DNA of 64,000 nt, taken from the NCBI GenBank assembly GCA_015501075.1, contig JADNYJ010000134.1:49852-113851 (forward strand), read 5' to 3'. The notes beneath the pieces were generated by a model that made no database searches, had not been told where the DNA came from, and was given only the letters and a program-made list of their open reading frames with translations. Shown here piece by piece: positions 12,279-24,371 of this stretch; the first letter of the stretch is position 1, and every line of letters begins with the position of its first letter. Both the position numbers and the translations under genes were made by a program. This DNA comes from Gymnopilus junonius (Eukaryota; Basidiomycota; Agaricomycetes; Agaricales; Galerinaceae).

Positions 12279-13308
12279 ATGAGAAAGGTGATGAGCTGGA
12301 CGCCTCTAGCGAAGCCGGGAAAAGCCGGTCACGTACGTAGTGAGTTTCAGCTTGTTGACACTTGTGTGACAGAGCCCTCCAGAAAGGTTTCTTGCGTTCC
12401 ATATTCTTATACTGTCATTCTCGTTCTATCCTCCATCCTCGTCGTGGCGAACATCATTCTATCCGCCAAGTCCGGCAGAGATTGGACTGTCAATGAGTTA
12501 AGAGCGTTTAATATACAACTTAAGACTATCGATGCTGCTACTTTCTTCGGACAAGCACTGCTACCCGTTCCTCAGGTTTCCCATGTGGTTCTTAGCAACG
12601 AAAAGCGGCCAACAGGAGTCTTGAACAAAACAGACCGGTTATTTTTTCGCCATATGCAAGACGCAAGGAATGGAGAGGAGTCCTTAGTCAACGACTTTGC
12701 GGCCTTTATCTTGTGCATGTTCGGATATGACGATCCAGACGGTGTCATACATCAACGGAAGGAGTTGTCCTTCATCATGCGCGGTTCACTGGTTGAAGCA
12801 AAGCCAAATGTTTGCGTAATGTCAGAGTCCGGGTATCTGCTTCTCGTCCAGGAGGACAAGGTTCGTCATTGTTTTCCTGTTTGATTTATTGTTCCTATAT
12901 AATGTGGACTTATAGCGCGGTACTCACCGCACAAATGCCGAGCCACAGCTTATTGCCGAGGCTATCGCAGTCTTCTATCAGAATAACCTACGCCGTGACT
13001 GGACTGGTCAGACCCAGCTAGTTTCGCAAACAATTCCAGGCATCATTATGGTCGGCGTTGTGCCCACATTTTACCTCATCACCGTAACTGCAGATCTTCT
13101 GACGTCTGTTATATCTGGATCGTATCCATCCGAGGCGACCATAGTGAAGAGATGCATTCCGCCGGTCCTGAACCTAAATAGCTATCCCGAAGAAGGTATC
13201 GTCCCTCTGGCCAATCGAGTAATTGTCATGCAATGTTTTCAAGCTTTCAAAGCTTTTGTCGTGAGTGTCCTTCAGAGTTTGTGCCCGCCCTTGAACGGCT
13301 TAATTTAA
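12279..13308 (+). CDS. Fungal protein of unknown function (324 aa, two exons)
   Basis: Exons 12279-12860 and 12916-13308 join in frame (intron GTTCGT...TATAG) to give 324 residues. The section LVQEDK-R...NAEPQLIAEAIAVF, followed by PGIIMVG.VPTFYLITVT and a C-terminal QCFQAFKAFV, follows a pattern I recall from many uncharacterised Agaricomycete proteins; no catalytic motif is evident. The N-terminal start is uncertain: a possible intron with an AG at 12348 suggests another first exon could exist. A short hydrophobic stretch near residues 45-60 might be a membrane segment. The gene lies between the arms of the inverted duplication, so it may have arrived with that rearrangement. No neighbour shares its orientation or suggests a role. 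Confidence 0.68.
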
Positions 13309-13745
13309 ATTGTCTGCCAAGGGTTGATTCGATTCGAATCGTTCGATCGTAGGATAGGTTAGTGCTGTTGTTTAGGTCGAGAATAGTACCGACAGATAGT
13401 GGGGTATAGGTTTGTGGCAAGTAGTTATAAATCTGAGAAAGATTTGGTTGCAAAGTTTTATATTTCTTTACCTGATGGTCTTCTTGGGGGGCAGGGCCGT
13501 ATTCAAAGTAGCACGTAATGTACACACCTGCGTAGTTAGACGACACCCACTCGCTTGTAAACTTCAAGCCCAAAAACGACAGCCTGGTAAAACTTTTGAA
13601 CAGAGTGTATTATCAGGCAATTAGTAGGACTGTCTAACCGGTCCTCGGAGCAGAGGCAAGATTAGTGATCGGTCCGCTCAGCAATTATCACTTTTGTTTA
13701 CACGGAAAGGTGCCCACACAGTGCGGCGGTAAGCCCATCTCTTGA

Positions 13746-13778
13746 TGTCAAATCAATACCCGCGAAACGTCCTCCATC
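13746..13778 (+). repeat. Detached fragment of the PP4c last exon
   Basis: About 32 bases match the start of PP4c exon 8 (the reverse complement of 15484-15515) with at most one or two differences; they would encode [11 protein letters not shown]. Together with the left arm at 10548, which starts a few codons later, this makes an inverted copy of the exon whose two halves are separated and swapped in order. Confidence 0.75.
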
Positions 13779-14349
13779 TCAACACTGCAGTTATTGCCAT
13801 TGGCCAATCGATTTTTGCATCCTCTGCCACAAGTCGGTCTTTCCAACAGAATTCTCAGTCATAATACCAGCTCCGTATTCCCCAGTCTTCTTCTAGGCAT
13901 ACTTGGTGGACGTCGCCTTGCGAGTAGTACGTTTTTTCTCTCTTTTACTTTAAAATACTTAATCACCTAACTTTGCAACGTCGACCTTCCTTTATAGATG
14001 TAATGTCGTACACGAAGGCCAGAAAGTTTGAATGATTAACGAAACAGCGGTATCGGCATCTTGTCCTAGGAGTTTTAGCTATTGTTTTTAACGAATGTGC
14101 GACTGTATACCACCGGCATGTTGTCGCAGTACCAACTCAAGCATAGAAAGGCTTGGCGATGGTCGTATACTACCCCTCATAGTCAAATTGATAATAGGAT
14201 GAAGCTCTGCTACCTGTCCAGGAGACTTAACTCCTATCTACGTAGACTATTTGTCAAAGAAAATATGGGGTTCCGATCTGCACTGAGATTGGCATGCATC
14301 TCGTTAAAGAAGAAGAAAGTAAAGTCCTAAATAAAATTCAATCCAAAGT

Positions 14350-15479
14350 CTGTCCAAATCTTAATAAACTTCCAACTCGAGAATAAAGATGTTCCAGACC
14401 TCACAATCGAACTGAAAAGCCCGAGTTATCTTCCTTTGAAGAGGAGTTAGCACGGCTTTCCGCCCCTCAATGCAGAGTACAGATAAATTATTGCCGCTTC
14501 TTCCTCTACGTCATAGTCCCCGCAAACGACAAGAATAGACAGTTAAATTTATGGCCAAGGCCCAGACTTTTCGCCAGCTTAAACGCACTGTGCTAGAAGT
14601 TCACGTTCGCCTAGCATTTTCCCTCGCTGATAAGCAACTCCTCCAAAAATTGACTTGGACGTACGAAGAAGATCGGGCTCGGGCTGGTCATTAGAAAAGA
14701 ATTTGTACTTCGAAGTTCGATTGACGTCCGTTTAGCTGGAGGCCAAAACCCTTTGTGGGTGGCGCCCGGTATCAATGTCTCGTCTTCCGGTAGGGAATCT
14801 CACGTCTCAGGACCTGTGCTCTGGTAAATTAACAGTCAACGGTTTTGTGGCAATTAGTATGCGTGTTGTAGAAGAACAGAAACTTTTTTTTTGCGGCACT
14901 CGAGGAGTCATTCGGTGGCTGCCGCGCAGGCAACATGAGGGAGAGATCGTAATAGATTTCGTTTTAGAGATATAATCCAACAAGTGATTACATTGATTTA
15001 ATCACTGCTGCGATCGCGATCGACTATAATGTCATATTAGCACTTAAAGCACCTCGAGAGACGACGATAAGTGTACTGGGTGTGAATATCATTCGTTGTA
15101 TCACAAAACGTGAAAGGCTCTATGCACCGAACGAAGACCCATCGTCTTACATATACGCGATAACCGTCTCGCTAATCGCACGCTTCTGATTCCTTCGGAA
15201 GATCGCCCGTCCGGTTAGTTAGGCGAGAACATTGGCAGTACCCGCGAAGGGGATCGGCAGGAAGAGAGAGAGAGAAGAACGGGTAAAGAGGCGTAAGCGA
15301 CGCAACAAACGTAGTCGGGACTAATTAATTTCTTGTGCCATGACGCACAACGTCGAATCGAAGCCCCTGTGAAAAGCTGTCCTGTGTCCTTTCCGTCAAG
15401 GGTCTTCAATTACCGGATAAGAGGAAAAAACCTGCAGCATCGGAAATGAGCGTTCGACGTCGTAATTCATAGGAAATAG
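14350..15479 (-). repeat. Right arm of the inverted duplication (native PP4c 3' flank)
   Basis: Reverse complement of 10548-11670. It overlaps the last 13 bases of PP4c coding sequence and its downstream region, so it is presumably the original and the left arm the copy. It contains no gene of its own. Confidence 0.85.
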
Positions 15480-17467
15480 TCTGCTGGAGGACGTTTCGCG
15501 GGTATTGATTTGACGTCCTAGATAAACAGGGGGAGAAGGGCAGGTGGTGTCAGTTGTGAGAAGATACTCGCGCTGATATGGGATAACGTGACGGAGATCG
15601 AGAAGAGACGAAACAGATATGAAAAGGATTGAAATAGTGCAGAAGAGGTATGGATTCAGGAAGGTGGAAAGGACGTACCACAGGCGCATGCTGGAAGACC
15701 TTGTACTCCTGTGCGAGATGTTCGTCAAGTTCGAGAATGGAAGCTACGTTCCCGCATCTAAAAATCCAAGGGGGCAAAAGGCAACGGATTCCGATCAGCG
15801 AACTATCCATGAAACCGTATCTGTTTCAAACCGAGAATGATGCATAGATGACAGCAAGGAAGACAACAATTCACGAAACAAAGAGATAACCCCCCAGAAC
15901 GTTGCAAGGTGTCTCTTACGGCCTTTCCGCGTCACAAGAATATGTAGGACGAAGCGGTAAAAAATACCGGGGACTCAAGATCCCCGTCGACATGCGGCCG
16001 AAAAAGAACCAAAACAAAAATAAAAAAATAAAATAAAAATGAGGCAAATCGGGACGGGACGTAAGAGGGGGGAGGGGGGGAAGCGAAAGAACGGAATAGC
16101 TGGATTGAGGAGTTGGCAGATGAAAGGGCGTACCGATAACAATAGTTTGGCGCGCTCCAAACCGTGACGATCGTATTGTCGAACATGAGCTTGAACCCCT
16201 CCATCGCCAGCTGATGAGCTCTCGCAATGAGATCGATGCCATTATTGTGAATGAAGTTCTTTATGATGTCTTCTCCGAACAGGAAGCCAGCTCCTCGGGG
16301 TGACAGACCCCAGCCTTGAATTTCTGCAAAGACACAAATGAGTATTTGCAAGTGGGCGGTGGATGACGAGTTGGAAGGGAAAGATTTACCGTCGGGATCG
16401 GACCACAACAGGTCACACATTAGTCCATCGTGAGGGACTTCTTGCTTTCGGTCAATAGCGCGGATCTACAAGACAAAGACAAAGGGGGGGGGGTATTAGG
16501 ACAGAACCTAAGACACAGAAAGGACAATGCGACCAGGAAACCGGACAGATGGACTATGACCCGATCAACGAAAAAAGCGGGGAAGCGCGCACCTGATCAA
16601 TGGTGTTCAGATTCGGACTGAGGCCGCCATGGACGCAGAACACCCGGCCGTCGACGATAGCTCCCAACGCGAGATAGTCGAACACCTCGCAGCACCACCT
16701 CCATACATTGCTGCTTCCATACTTGCGTTGACACTCGTCGTAAAACCCGTACACCTGGGTAATCTGCCGCGATTCATGGTTCCCGCGAATGAGTGTTATG
16801 CGTTCCGGATATCGGACCTTCAGCGCGAGCAGCAGCAGGAACGTTTCGACGCTGTAAAACCCCCGATCAACGAAATCACCTATATTGGTCCAAATTGATT
16901 AGAAACACAATGAATGACTGACGGAAGGTGGGAAATATGAAGGAGAGAAAGCGGGCGGAATGGGGGCAGATATAACGTAAAGGGAAAAAAGACGGGTGAT
17001 GGAAACGTACCCATGAAGAGATAGTTCGTCTCTGGGCAAAAGCCCCCCATCTTGAACAACTCCATTAGATCGAAAAACTGTCCGTGGATGTCTCCACAAA
17101 TCTAAGTCCCCACAACGAATACCGCGAACAGCGCCGGAGCCAAAAAGGGAGAGAAAGTGGTGAATGTTGACACAAAAAGGTAAATCAGGCACAAGATACG
17201 AAGTAGTGGCAGTTGGATACGCACCGTCACTGGAGCATCTACGACTTGAACGTTTCCCTCCTCAATCAACACCTCGCGCGCTTTCAGACACAGTCGCTTC
17301 ACCTGCTCCTCAGAGATGGGCTCGCAGCGCGTCAATTGTTCAATTTGTCTGAAAGAATAGGAGAGTCCGAAGGGCGTTCCGTAAGGGAAAGTTAATGCAA
17401 TTGATGTCAGATTATTTTCGTAATGGGGATTCGATTAATTTACTCACTGGTCTAGATCGCTCGGCAT
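15467..17467 (-). CDS. PPH3: Protein phosphatase 4 catalytic subunit (PP4c / Pph3 type)
   Basis: Metal-dependent Ser/Thr phosphatase of the PPP family; PP4 acts in DNA damage recovery and checkpoint silencing with regulatory subunits of the Psy2/Psy4 type. Eight exons (17467-17448, 17348-17225, 17101-17011, 16879-16593, 16465-16390, 16323-16134, 15757-15679, 15517-15467) give exactly 305 aa, close to 307 in human PP4c. The metal and catalytic motifs are all present: GDIHG (51-55), GDFVDRG (79-85), GNHE (111-114), then HGGLSP and SAPNYCYR. It ends ADYFL, the PP2A-group tail that is a target for carboxymethylation. Wording such as [19 protein letters not shown] and the MCDLLWSDP context is closer to PP4 than to PP2A or PP6. 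Every splice junction preserves frame. The final exon overlaps the edge of the inverted repeat. Confidence 0.95.
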
Positions 17468-17939
17468 ATCTAATGCGTCGTGTTATCTCAAGAACTTTTC
17501 TTGACAAGAATGAACACAAGACTTTTTTGATAGATGGAAGAGCGTAATAGACGAGATGTGGATCGGAATGCAAACACAGATGATGGTGGTAGCGGACAGA
17601 CGTTGCTTTGATTATCACAGAATGATGATAAATGGCACAGCCACCTCCTGTGTCTCCCCAAGAATCGACATTTTTGTTAGACTATTAATCGAAAATACAC
17701 GATCGAGTAGAGTAAGTAATGATAATCTGTCAATAGAAAGAGTAGAGATAACCCTATAGATCCACAACATGCACAAGTACATAATACAAAGTAAAAAAAG
17801 GGTAGTAAGTGAACAAGAAACAATGAGATGCGATATCTAATATGCGACAAGGTGAAAGTGAAAAATAGAAAGTAGAAAAAAAGTATAGGGCAAGAAGCAT
17901 GAAAAAAAAACGACAACATGACAAGAAAAGGAATCTCAT

Positions 17940-19431
17940 TCATACCAAAGCCGTGCCGACGCCTTTTCGCATACTACCGTCCCCCTTCCACGCGCCGTGA
18001 CCCAAACCCAACGTCGAATGATAAACATACTCCGTCGACGACAACGGCTGAGGTTGATGAATATAAGGCAAACCATGATGAGACGAGTGGCGCTCATCCC
18101 GTCGACTCCATCGGTCATTCTGAATCGGAGCCAGCGTCGGTGGGGGAGACTCAAACCGCCCACCACTAGCCTGCACACTCGTCGGGTACGGGTTGTGGAG
18201 GATATGCGGCTGCTGCGAGTTGATGTGGGTGGTGTGCAGCCCCGGGTGTTCTGCCATCATGCTTCCGCCGTGGTGGTGGTACGCCTGAGCTTCGTCGTGA
18301 AAAACGGGGTAGGTCGGCGTAGGCGGGCCTGAGTTGTGAGAGGAAACGGAATGTGAAGAGGCGGGGGAGGCAGGACCAGAGCTCGAAGGCTGATTTTGGG
18401 AATAAGATGGGTGGGGGTGTGAAATATGAGAAATGGAGTGGCGCGATGAGACGGGTACGGAGACAGGGGACCCGCGGTTCTGGTTAGCATGATGTTGTTG
18501 CATTGAGTGGCTGTTGTAACTGTGATTGGTAGCCGAATTTGGATATGTCGGATAGGGGCCGCCATGAGATGTAGTGGTGGTTTGCTGAGGGAGAGGTGTG
18601 GTATGGACGTATGTATAGGCCGTTCCGGTTCCTTGAGACTGCTCCTGGTAGGTAGTTGTGCCACTGCGGTAGGAATATTGACCGCCCGACATGGCCACAG
18701 ATTGCGGTGATATCGGGACGAGATTGTGGTTTGAAGGAGGATAACCCTGCGGGGAAACCGACGACGAAGCACGGTCGGACGCGGCGTCCATGCGCGAAAC
18801 AGTAATGGGCAGTGTAGCGGTGGCAGGGAGGGTAGCCTGGGCTAAAGGAGGTGTGGAATCCGGTGGGCTGTTAGTGTGGGCATACGCGCGAGCTTGCTCT
18901 AGCGGTGGCGGAGACAATGGAGGCGGCGGTGGGGGCGGCAGAGAAGGAGACTCTGAATGCGCAGGCGGAGGATTTGCTGACTTTTTTGAACCCCTGGCAG
19001 CACCAGAGCGGGTCGAGCTACGCCGTGAGCCCGGTGAAAGGTGGATGCGGTAGCTGTACAGGGCCGTAAGCGACCATGACGAGAGGCGGGGCACAGAAGG
19101 GAACTCACTGCTGCTGGAGGTTATCCTGCCTAGAGCACCGCGTCTCGCATCCGGGGAACGGACATTTGTGGTTCCTTTCACCAGTATGGACCCTCGAGTG
19201 ACGAGCGAGGTGGCCGCTGGTGGTGAATGCACGGTCGCATGTCGGGCAGACGTGTTTCTTTTTTGGTGTGGCGGCCGACGAAGACGAGGTGCTCGTTGGG
19301 GAGGACGGCGGCTGGTGAGAGGCGGACGACAGAGGGGGCGACGAGGACGAGTCAGAGAGGTACTGAGGGTTGGTGAACTGCGAGTGGTAGAACTGTGCGC
19401 TGAGGTGTTTGACAGTCTCGGCGCGGGGCAT
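17940..19431 (-). CDS. C2H2 zinc-finger transcription factor, NRG1-like
   Basis: Probable nuclear DNA-binding repressor. Exons 19431-19109 and 19053-17940 give 478 aa. Two adjacent fingers lie near the N-terminus: C62/C65/H78/H82 and C90/C95/H108/H112, joined by the linker TGERNHK. The text FTTSGHLARHSRVHTGE and the second finger ending QDNLQQHYRIH match fungal Nrg1-type factors, which repress glucose- or filament-related genes. The rest is low-complexity, rich in Ser, Pro, His and Gln, with a polyproline run at about residues 140-150, as in many fungal regulators. An upstream in-frame ATG at 19515 was rejected because a good acceptor (ATTTTCAG) lies just after it, suggesting a 5' UTR intron. 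Assignment to the NRG1 group is by similarity only. Confidence 0.85.
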
Positions 19432-19515
19432 GACTGAGTTCCGAGCTAAGGGCAGTGAAGAGGGCAACTGGTGTTTAGGGAAAAGAGGACGACAATATGA
19501 CCTGAAAATATACAC

Positions 19516-22500
19516 AAGTTATGGGGATGAACCGTTGTTTGTCTTGGCCAACACTCCGGAGAGAAATCGTACGTAATTTTTTGCTCATGTGAATCGTGAT
19601 ACAGAAAAAGCCACAGAGCTGAGTTTAGACTCTTTTTTCGTGACCATTCATCCGGATCGGCTCCTTTTTGGAGATTACAAGCGACATGAATAATAATAAA
19701 TGCTGAAAACAGGTGGCCAGATCGGCTTCTCTTCTATTTTGAGCGCAAATCCGGGTATAACGAAGTCCCCCAAATCTGGGGCACGTGGCAACCACACATT
19801 TTCTTCCTTCCCTTTTCTTCGCTTCTCGTCTTATCTTCCCGCTCGAGGCAAACGGTCTCTCGCATCCTTCCAACAGCTGCGCTCTGTAATGCGTTCTATG
19901 TTTATCAGGCACACAATGGCACTGCGTACACGTAAAATAAATTACATTCTAGTTCGTTTGCATCACCAACCCCCTGTTGTAATGTTCCCCATCAGTTTTA
20001 GACCTAGCCTCCTGCGCTGAGGACGTCTAGAGATCCATGAGCAGATCCAGCCTAGGAGCCTGAGAAATCTCCCTCTGCTAATATCTCCTTAAAGGTAGAT
20101 CTTCGAGCCATTGCGATGGCTTGGAAGAATCCGATCAATGATTAATATTCCCTCACCAACTTCGATCAATGAGCTGTCTTTCTTTCATCAGGAGGTGCAA
20201 TTTCGTTCATTTTTTGCGTTCCACACTAGTCCTGATTCAGAATCCTTTGCTCAAACGTACGGCACCGAGAAAGGAGAGAGTACGGCCGTACTTCGGCCTG
20301 TGTCACAGTGAACCGGAGGAGGATAATTTATTTACCACAGAACGTCGCGTAAAAGCATCATCTACCATTCCATGCAACCTAAGAGAGGCGTATGTGGATG
20401 AGCCAAAAAGCGTCGGAAGCACACAGCCCAATCCGACATTTACGGTGGCTTGAAGCAGCACTGAAGCTGCGTGATGGGGGTGCGTCGGTAAGCTGTAAGA
20501 AGGTAGATCGGCGATTGGCGCCTTGTTGGGATAATGATGCGCGTAGCAAGCGAAGCCACAGGTCACTGACAGGACAACTTTGGAGCGTAAATGCGCCGGA
20601 ATCTGCGCTTCACGGCCGACCAATCGCTAAAAGGTTGTAGTAGACGTATTTCGAAGTCATCATTCGTTGCAAGGACGTGTAGAAACTCAAGGCCTATGCA
20701 CGGCGCACGCTTGTCGATCCTTTGAAGATGTGGGTCTTTCCATTCGAATTTCGAAACTTTTCCAACATCAATGCAGACAAAAAGAGAACGCGTTCTGATC
20801 TAAACGGAGGTTTGAAAGCTACTAAACGCAACACAAAACACCTATCCGGTGACGGAGCAAAGCCAGGCACGTAGCTAAGCGGAGAACGCCGGGAGGATGG
20901 AGCGTTACTCAATGCGTTTCTTTATCGTCAAGTGGCAATCAAAGTTATGCAACAATTGGGGTTCATAAAGGCGCAAAGATAACGTTGAACGGTCAAAGAT
21001 TCTCCACGTAAAATAATTGAATGACAAAAACGGATTTCGCGGTGCTTTTTGACTACTCTCGCTTTACGACTTACGACATGAGGAGGTAAGTAATTGAGTT
21101 GGAAGACAATTCAACGGGGGAGCTCTTTTGTATGATGGCTGGTAAGTTATATACGCGTCAACAAGACCCCGTTACATGTACGCTCGAATGGATTATAGCG
21201 GAAGAATTTCAAACATATATTTAGTACCAAGATAAGGGATCACAGATAGCGACCGCTTTCTGGCGCGGCACCAGCTCATATTAAGGCAGCTCACGTAATC
21301 CAGCGTCCAGCTCCAGCAAGGCGACGAGCCGCAGGGACTAGACCAAACTTACCAACGGAAAAGTTTACCAAAAAGCCCCCTCAAAATACATCTCAAGCGA
21401 ACGACTACCGTTTCAACAACCGCGACGACAAACTTTACGCCCGAACCCTCACTAATGCAATGTGCTCCCGGCCCCTTCATCGTTCAGATCCTCGTCTAAA
21501 TCTCAGGGTGCACTTGGATAATGTACTTTGGGTTCAGGTACGCTTGATTTGATGGCGTGGCGGTGCAGTGTGAGGGTCTCGCACAAGTCCTTTTTTTCCC
21601 CTTTTGAGTGACAAGTGGCTTGAACGCCTGACCAGCCTAGAAAGCCGACGGGAAGGAATGGCGATCGAATCAAGAGCCGAATAGAGTCCGGTGGACGTAT
21701 TTTTGCGTTAAAGGTGAAAGACGTCCAAGTGGCGTTGCATCCCTCACCTGGGATTTTTTTTTTACTCCGCGAAAATCGCAGCGGGCCGTGTAGGAAACCT
21801 AATTCTGCAGAAACTTGGGCTCGAGCGTTGATAAGGAAAAAGTAGAGCAATTCATAGAGAATATTGCCGGTGAGCAATCCAATTATCATAGCTTCGCTCA
21901 ACGTATTAGCCTGAGAACTGACCCGGTTATGATATCCTGAATGGAACCCATCCGACGAGCGCACCAGGAGAAGGCGTGGCTATTTCACTCTCCCACGTCA
22001 TAAGTCGTTCAACTGATAGACATGGTTACAGTAATCCATGATGGGGGTTGGGTGGCGGTAGGGCGTGTAAAGATCAGAACCTTATTAAATTCCCGGGCAG
22101 TGAAACCAAGGCAAACTAGGCGCTGTACCTACTTAATTCACTCTCAACAACTGGTTAGTATCTCATCATCTCCAGTATCATAACGGCTTCTTGTTCTAAA
22201 GATAAAAAAACACCGCAAAACGCCAGCGGCAACCTAAGCTCGCATCAATCACATTCCAGCGGATTGTGCCCTGTTACGCTGAGTTCGAGGAAATAAGAAC
22301 TTTCCTATAAAATCGGACGCCAGGTATCATTATCGGTGCCGTTTGCGTAAAGACGACGTAGTAAGGAACTGAACAATGACCGCACTGGATACGTCGAGGG
22401 AACTTCAGGTAGCCTACGTGAGAGAAACGTGATATGAGGGGCTCGTCACAACTGTGTGAACGTCAAATAGAAAGGCGGACGCATACGATTGGTCCATTGC

Positions 22501-24371
22501 GAATCAAACCTCGGGGCGGAAAGGTGTTCGCTAAAACGATGTCATTTCAGGTTCAATTTTCTGCAGAAGTACCTCAGTAAGACGGTGTTGCGACATCTTA
22601 CATGCAAACAGAAAACGTTAGTTCATTCGGGACATCGGGACGAAATAAGCCACAAATGTCGACTTACCACCGGTAGAATAGCACGTCTGCAAAACTGAAC
22701 CCTGTGAATCATACAGACGTGAAAAGTCAATCTTCTGGCAGGACGTGCGAGGAGCAGCCGTTCAGGTAGAACCTGTGTGATCCGTAACAGATATTAATGC
22801 GGCCCCTCCTTAAACAAAGCATCGCGGTAAGCACTGTTCCCACTAGACAATGGGGTGTTCGGACCGATTGGTGTGCCCCAGTGAGCCATCATTCCAAACG
22901 TTGCGCTCACGGAACTCTCGTGGGGCAGTAATCAAGTACTCTTGGAGGCGTCGGCGGATCTTGCAAGGCAGCTTAAAGACGAAGGGTATGGCAGATGGTG
23001 GTAGTTGGAGTTTGCCCGATTACCCAAAGAAAGCTTTCTACGCCCCATTATGCGGATGAGAAGCATCTTCAAATTGCGAGGAAATCAAGACATTACCCTG
23101 GTTTTTAAACTATATCGACAGCCCGACATGAGACCAAACGCTATGAACTCGACCTCAATACGCTGCTACACTATGCGACTAAGAGATATTTCAATTCAAC
23201 AAGTCACATAGAAAATTTGCATATTCCGCACCATTTCCCTTATATTATCTGCATCTCTGAAACTTGACGAGTTTGCTTAGTCGCAAACCACGAGTGACTC
23301 TCGGAAGTGCTGTGTTGGGTCCCTCCCAGGAGACGAAAACCATTGTTCAAATCGATATTGGCCGTCTAAGGCCATCTGTCTGAACTAAAGAACGCGTTTC
23401 GAGCCTGTGATATATCTTGGAGATCTACCTCTGCCTGTACACACAGGACACGAGTAGGTAGTGTCGACCAGACGTCCCTAACGAGTCAGTCGAGAGAATT
23501 TTGCCTAAAAATACACGAACACAAACTTGCCTGGGTATCAGAGAATCGAGTCTCATTTAAAACGCCTGGCCCAGTATGTCGCACCAATACAGAATTAGGT
23601 CTTAAGCTTCACCAAGTTTATCAGATCGATCTGGAAAGTGAATGGGAGACATGACGGAAACGCATTAGCAGTGCATGCTATTACAGAGTGAAGTGAATGC
23701 AACACACCTGCGCACGTCGCAAATGGCCACGATTATCGCATGTTCGGTCCGAATATTGACTAGAAAAAGATCAAAGTACCCGGGTCTATGAGAGAAGTGA
23801 AACGTTCAGAACGACAGACCTCCAGTCTCCAGACGGGCATTCTCACTATCGAATTTGTTGCCTCCTGCAGCAGATAATAATATCTTCGGATCGTATGAGC
23901 GATAGAACCCTTGTAGAAGGAGAACACCATGAATATAACAATAAAGTCAAGCTACATCCTCATGGCATGTTGAACATGAAGTTCGGAGCACCGGCCCGTC
24001 GTAAAATCGGAAAAATTCGTCAAAGGACAACGTCGAGAAAGTCAATTTGAGTGAAGAAGCCGAGTCGAGGACACAATGGTCAACCTCTGTCAAGTATCTG
24101 TGGAAAAAATGTTTTATCAATAGTCAACCCTGTAAAAAACCAGAACTCACGGTGGTCTCGAGCATCTATCAAATTCTCAGTGGCTGACGTTTGGCGGTGC
24201 GAGGAAGAGAAGCTTAATTTCGGATTTGCCAGGGGTTTATGTATAGATCCCCGTATCTAATCTTATCTAAGGACTAAAAGTATCTCAGACAACGCATGTG
24301 CCCATGGAATTCGAAGCGTCAGGATAATAGTTTTGTTCCACGCGCACTGATAGTTACGCTGAATTCTCATC
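19516..24371. other. Gene desert of about 4.9 kb
   Basis: Apart from the promoter side of the zinc-finger gene and of the peptidase, none of the short open frames here shows family motifs, consistent splice signals or compositional bias, and no terminal repeats were spotted. Old decayed DNA cannot be excluded. Confidence 0.45.

Noticed and set aside
18257..18772. Open frame of 171 codons inside the zinc-finger gene
   Set aside because: Same strand, different frame from the low-complexity Ser/Pro/His region; a shadow of the real coding frame.
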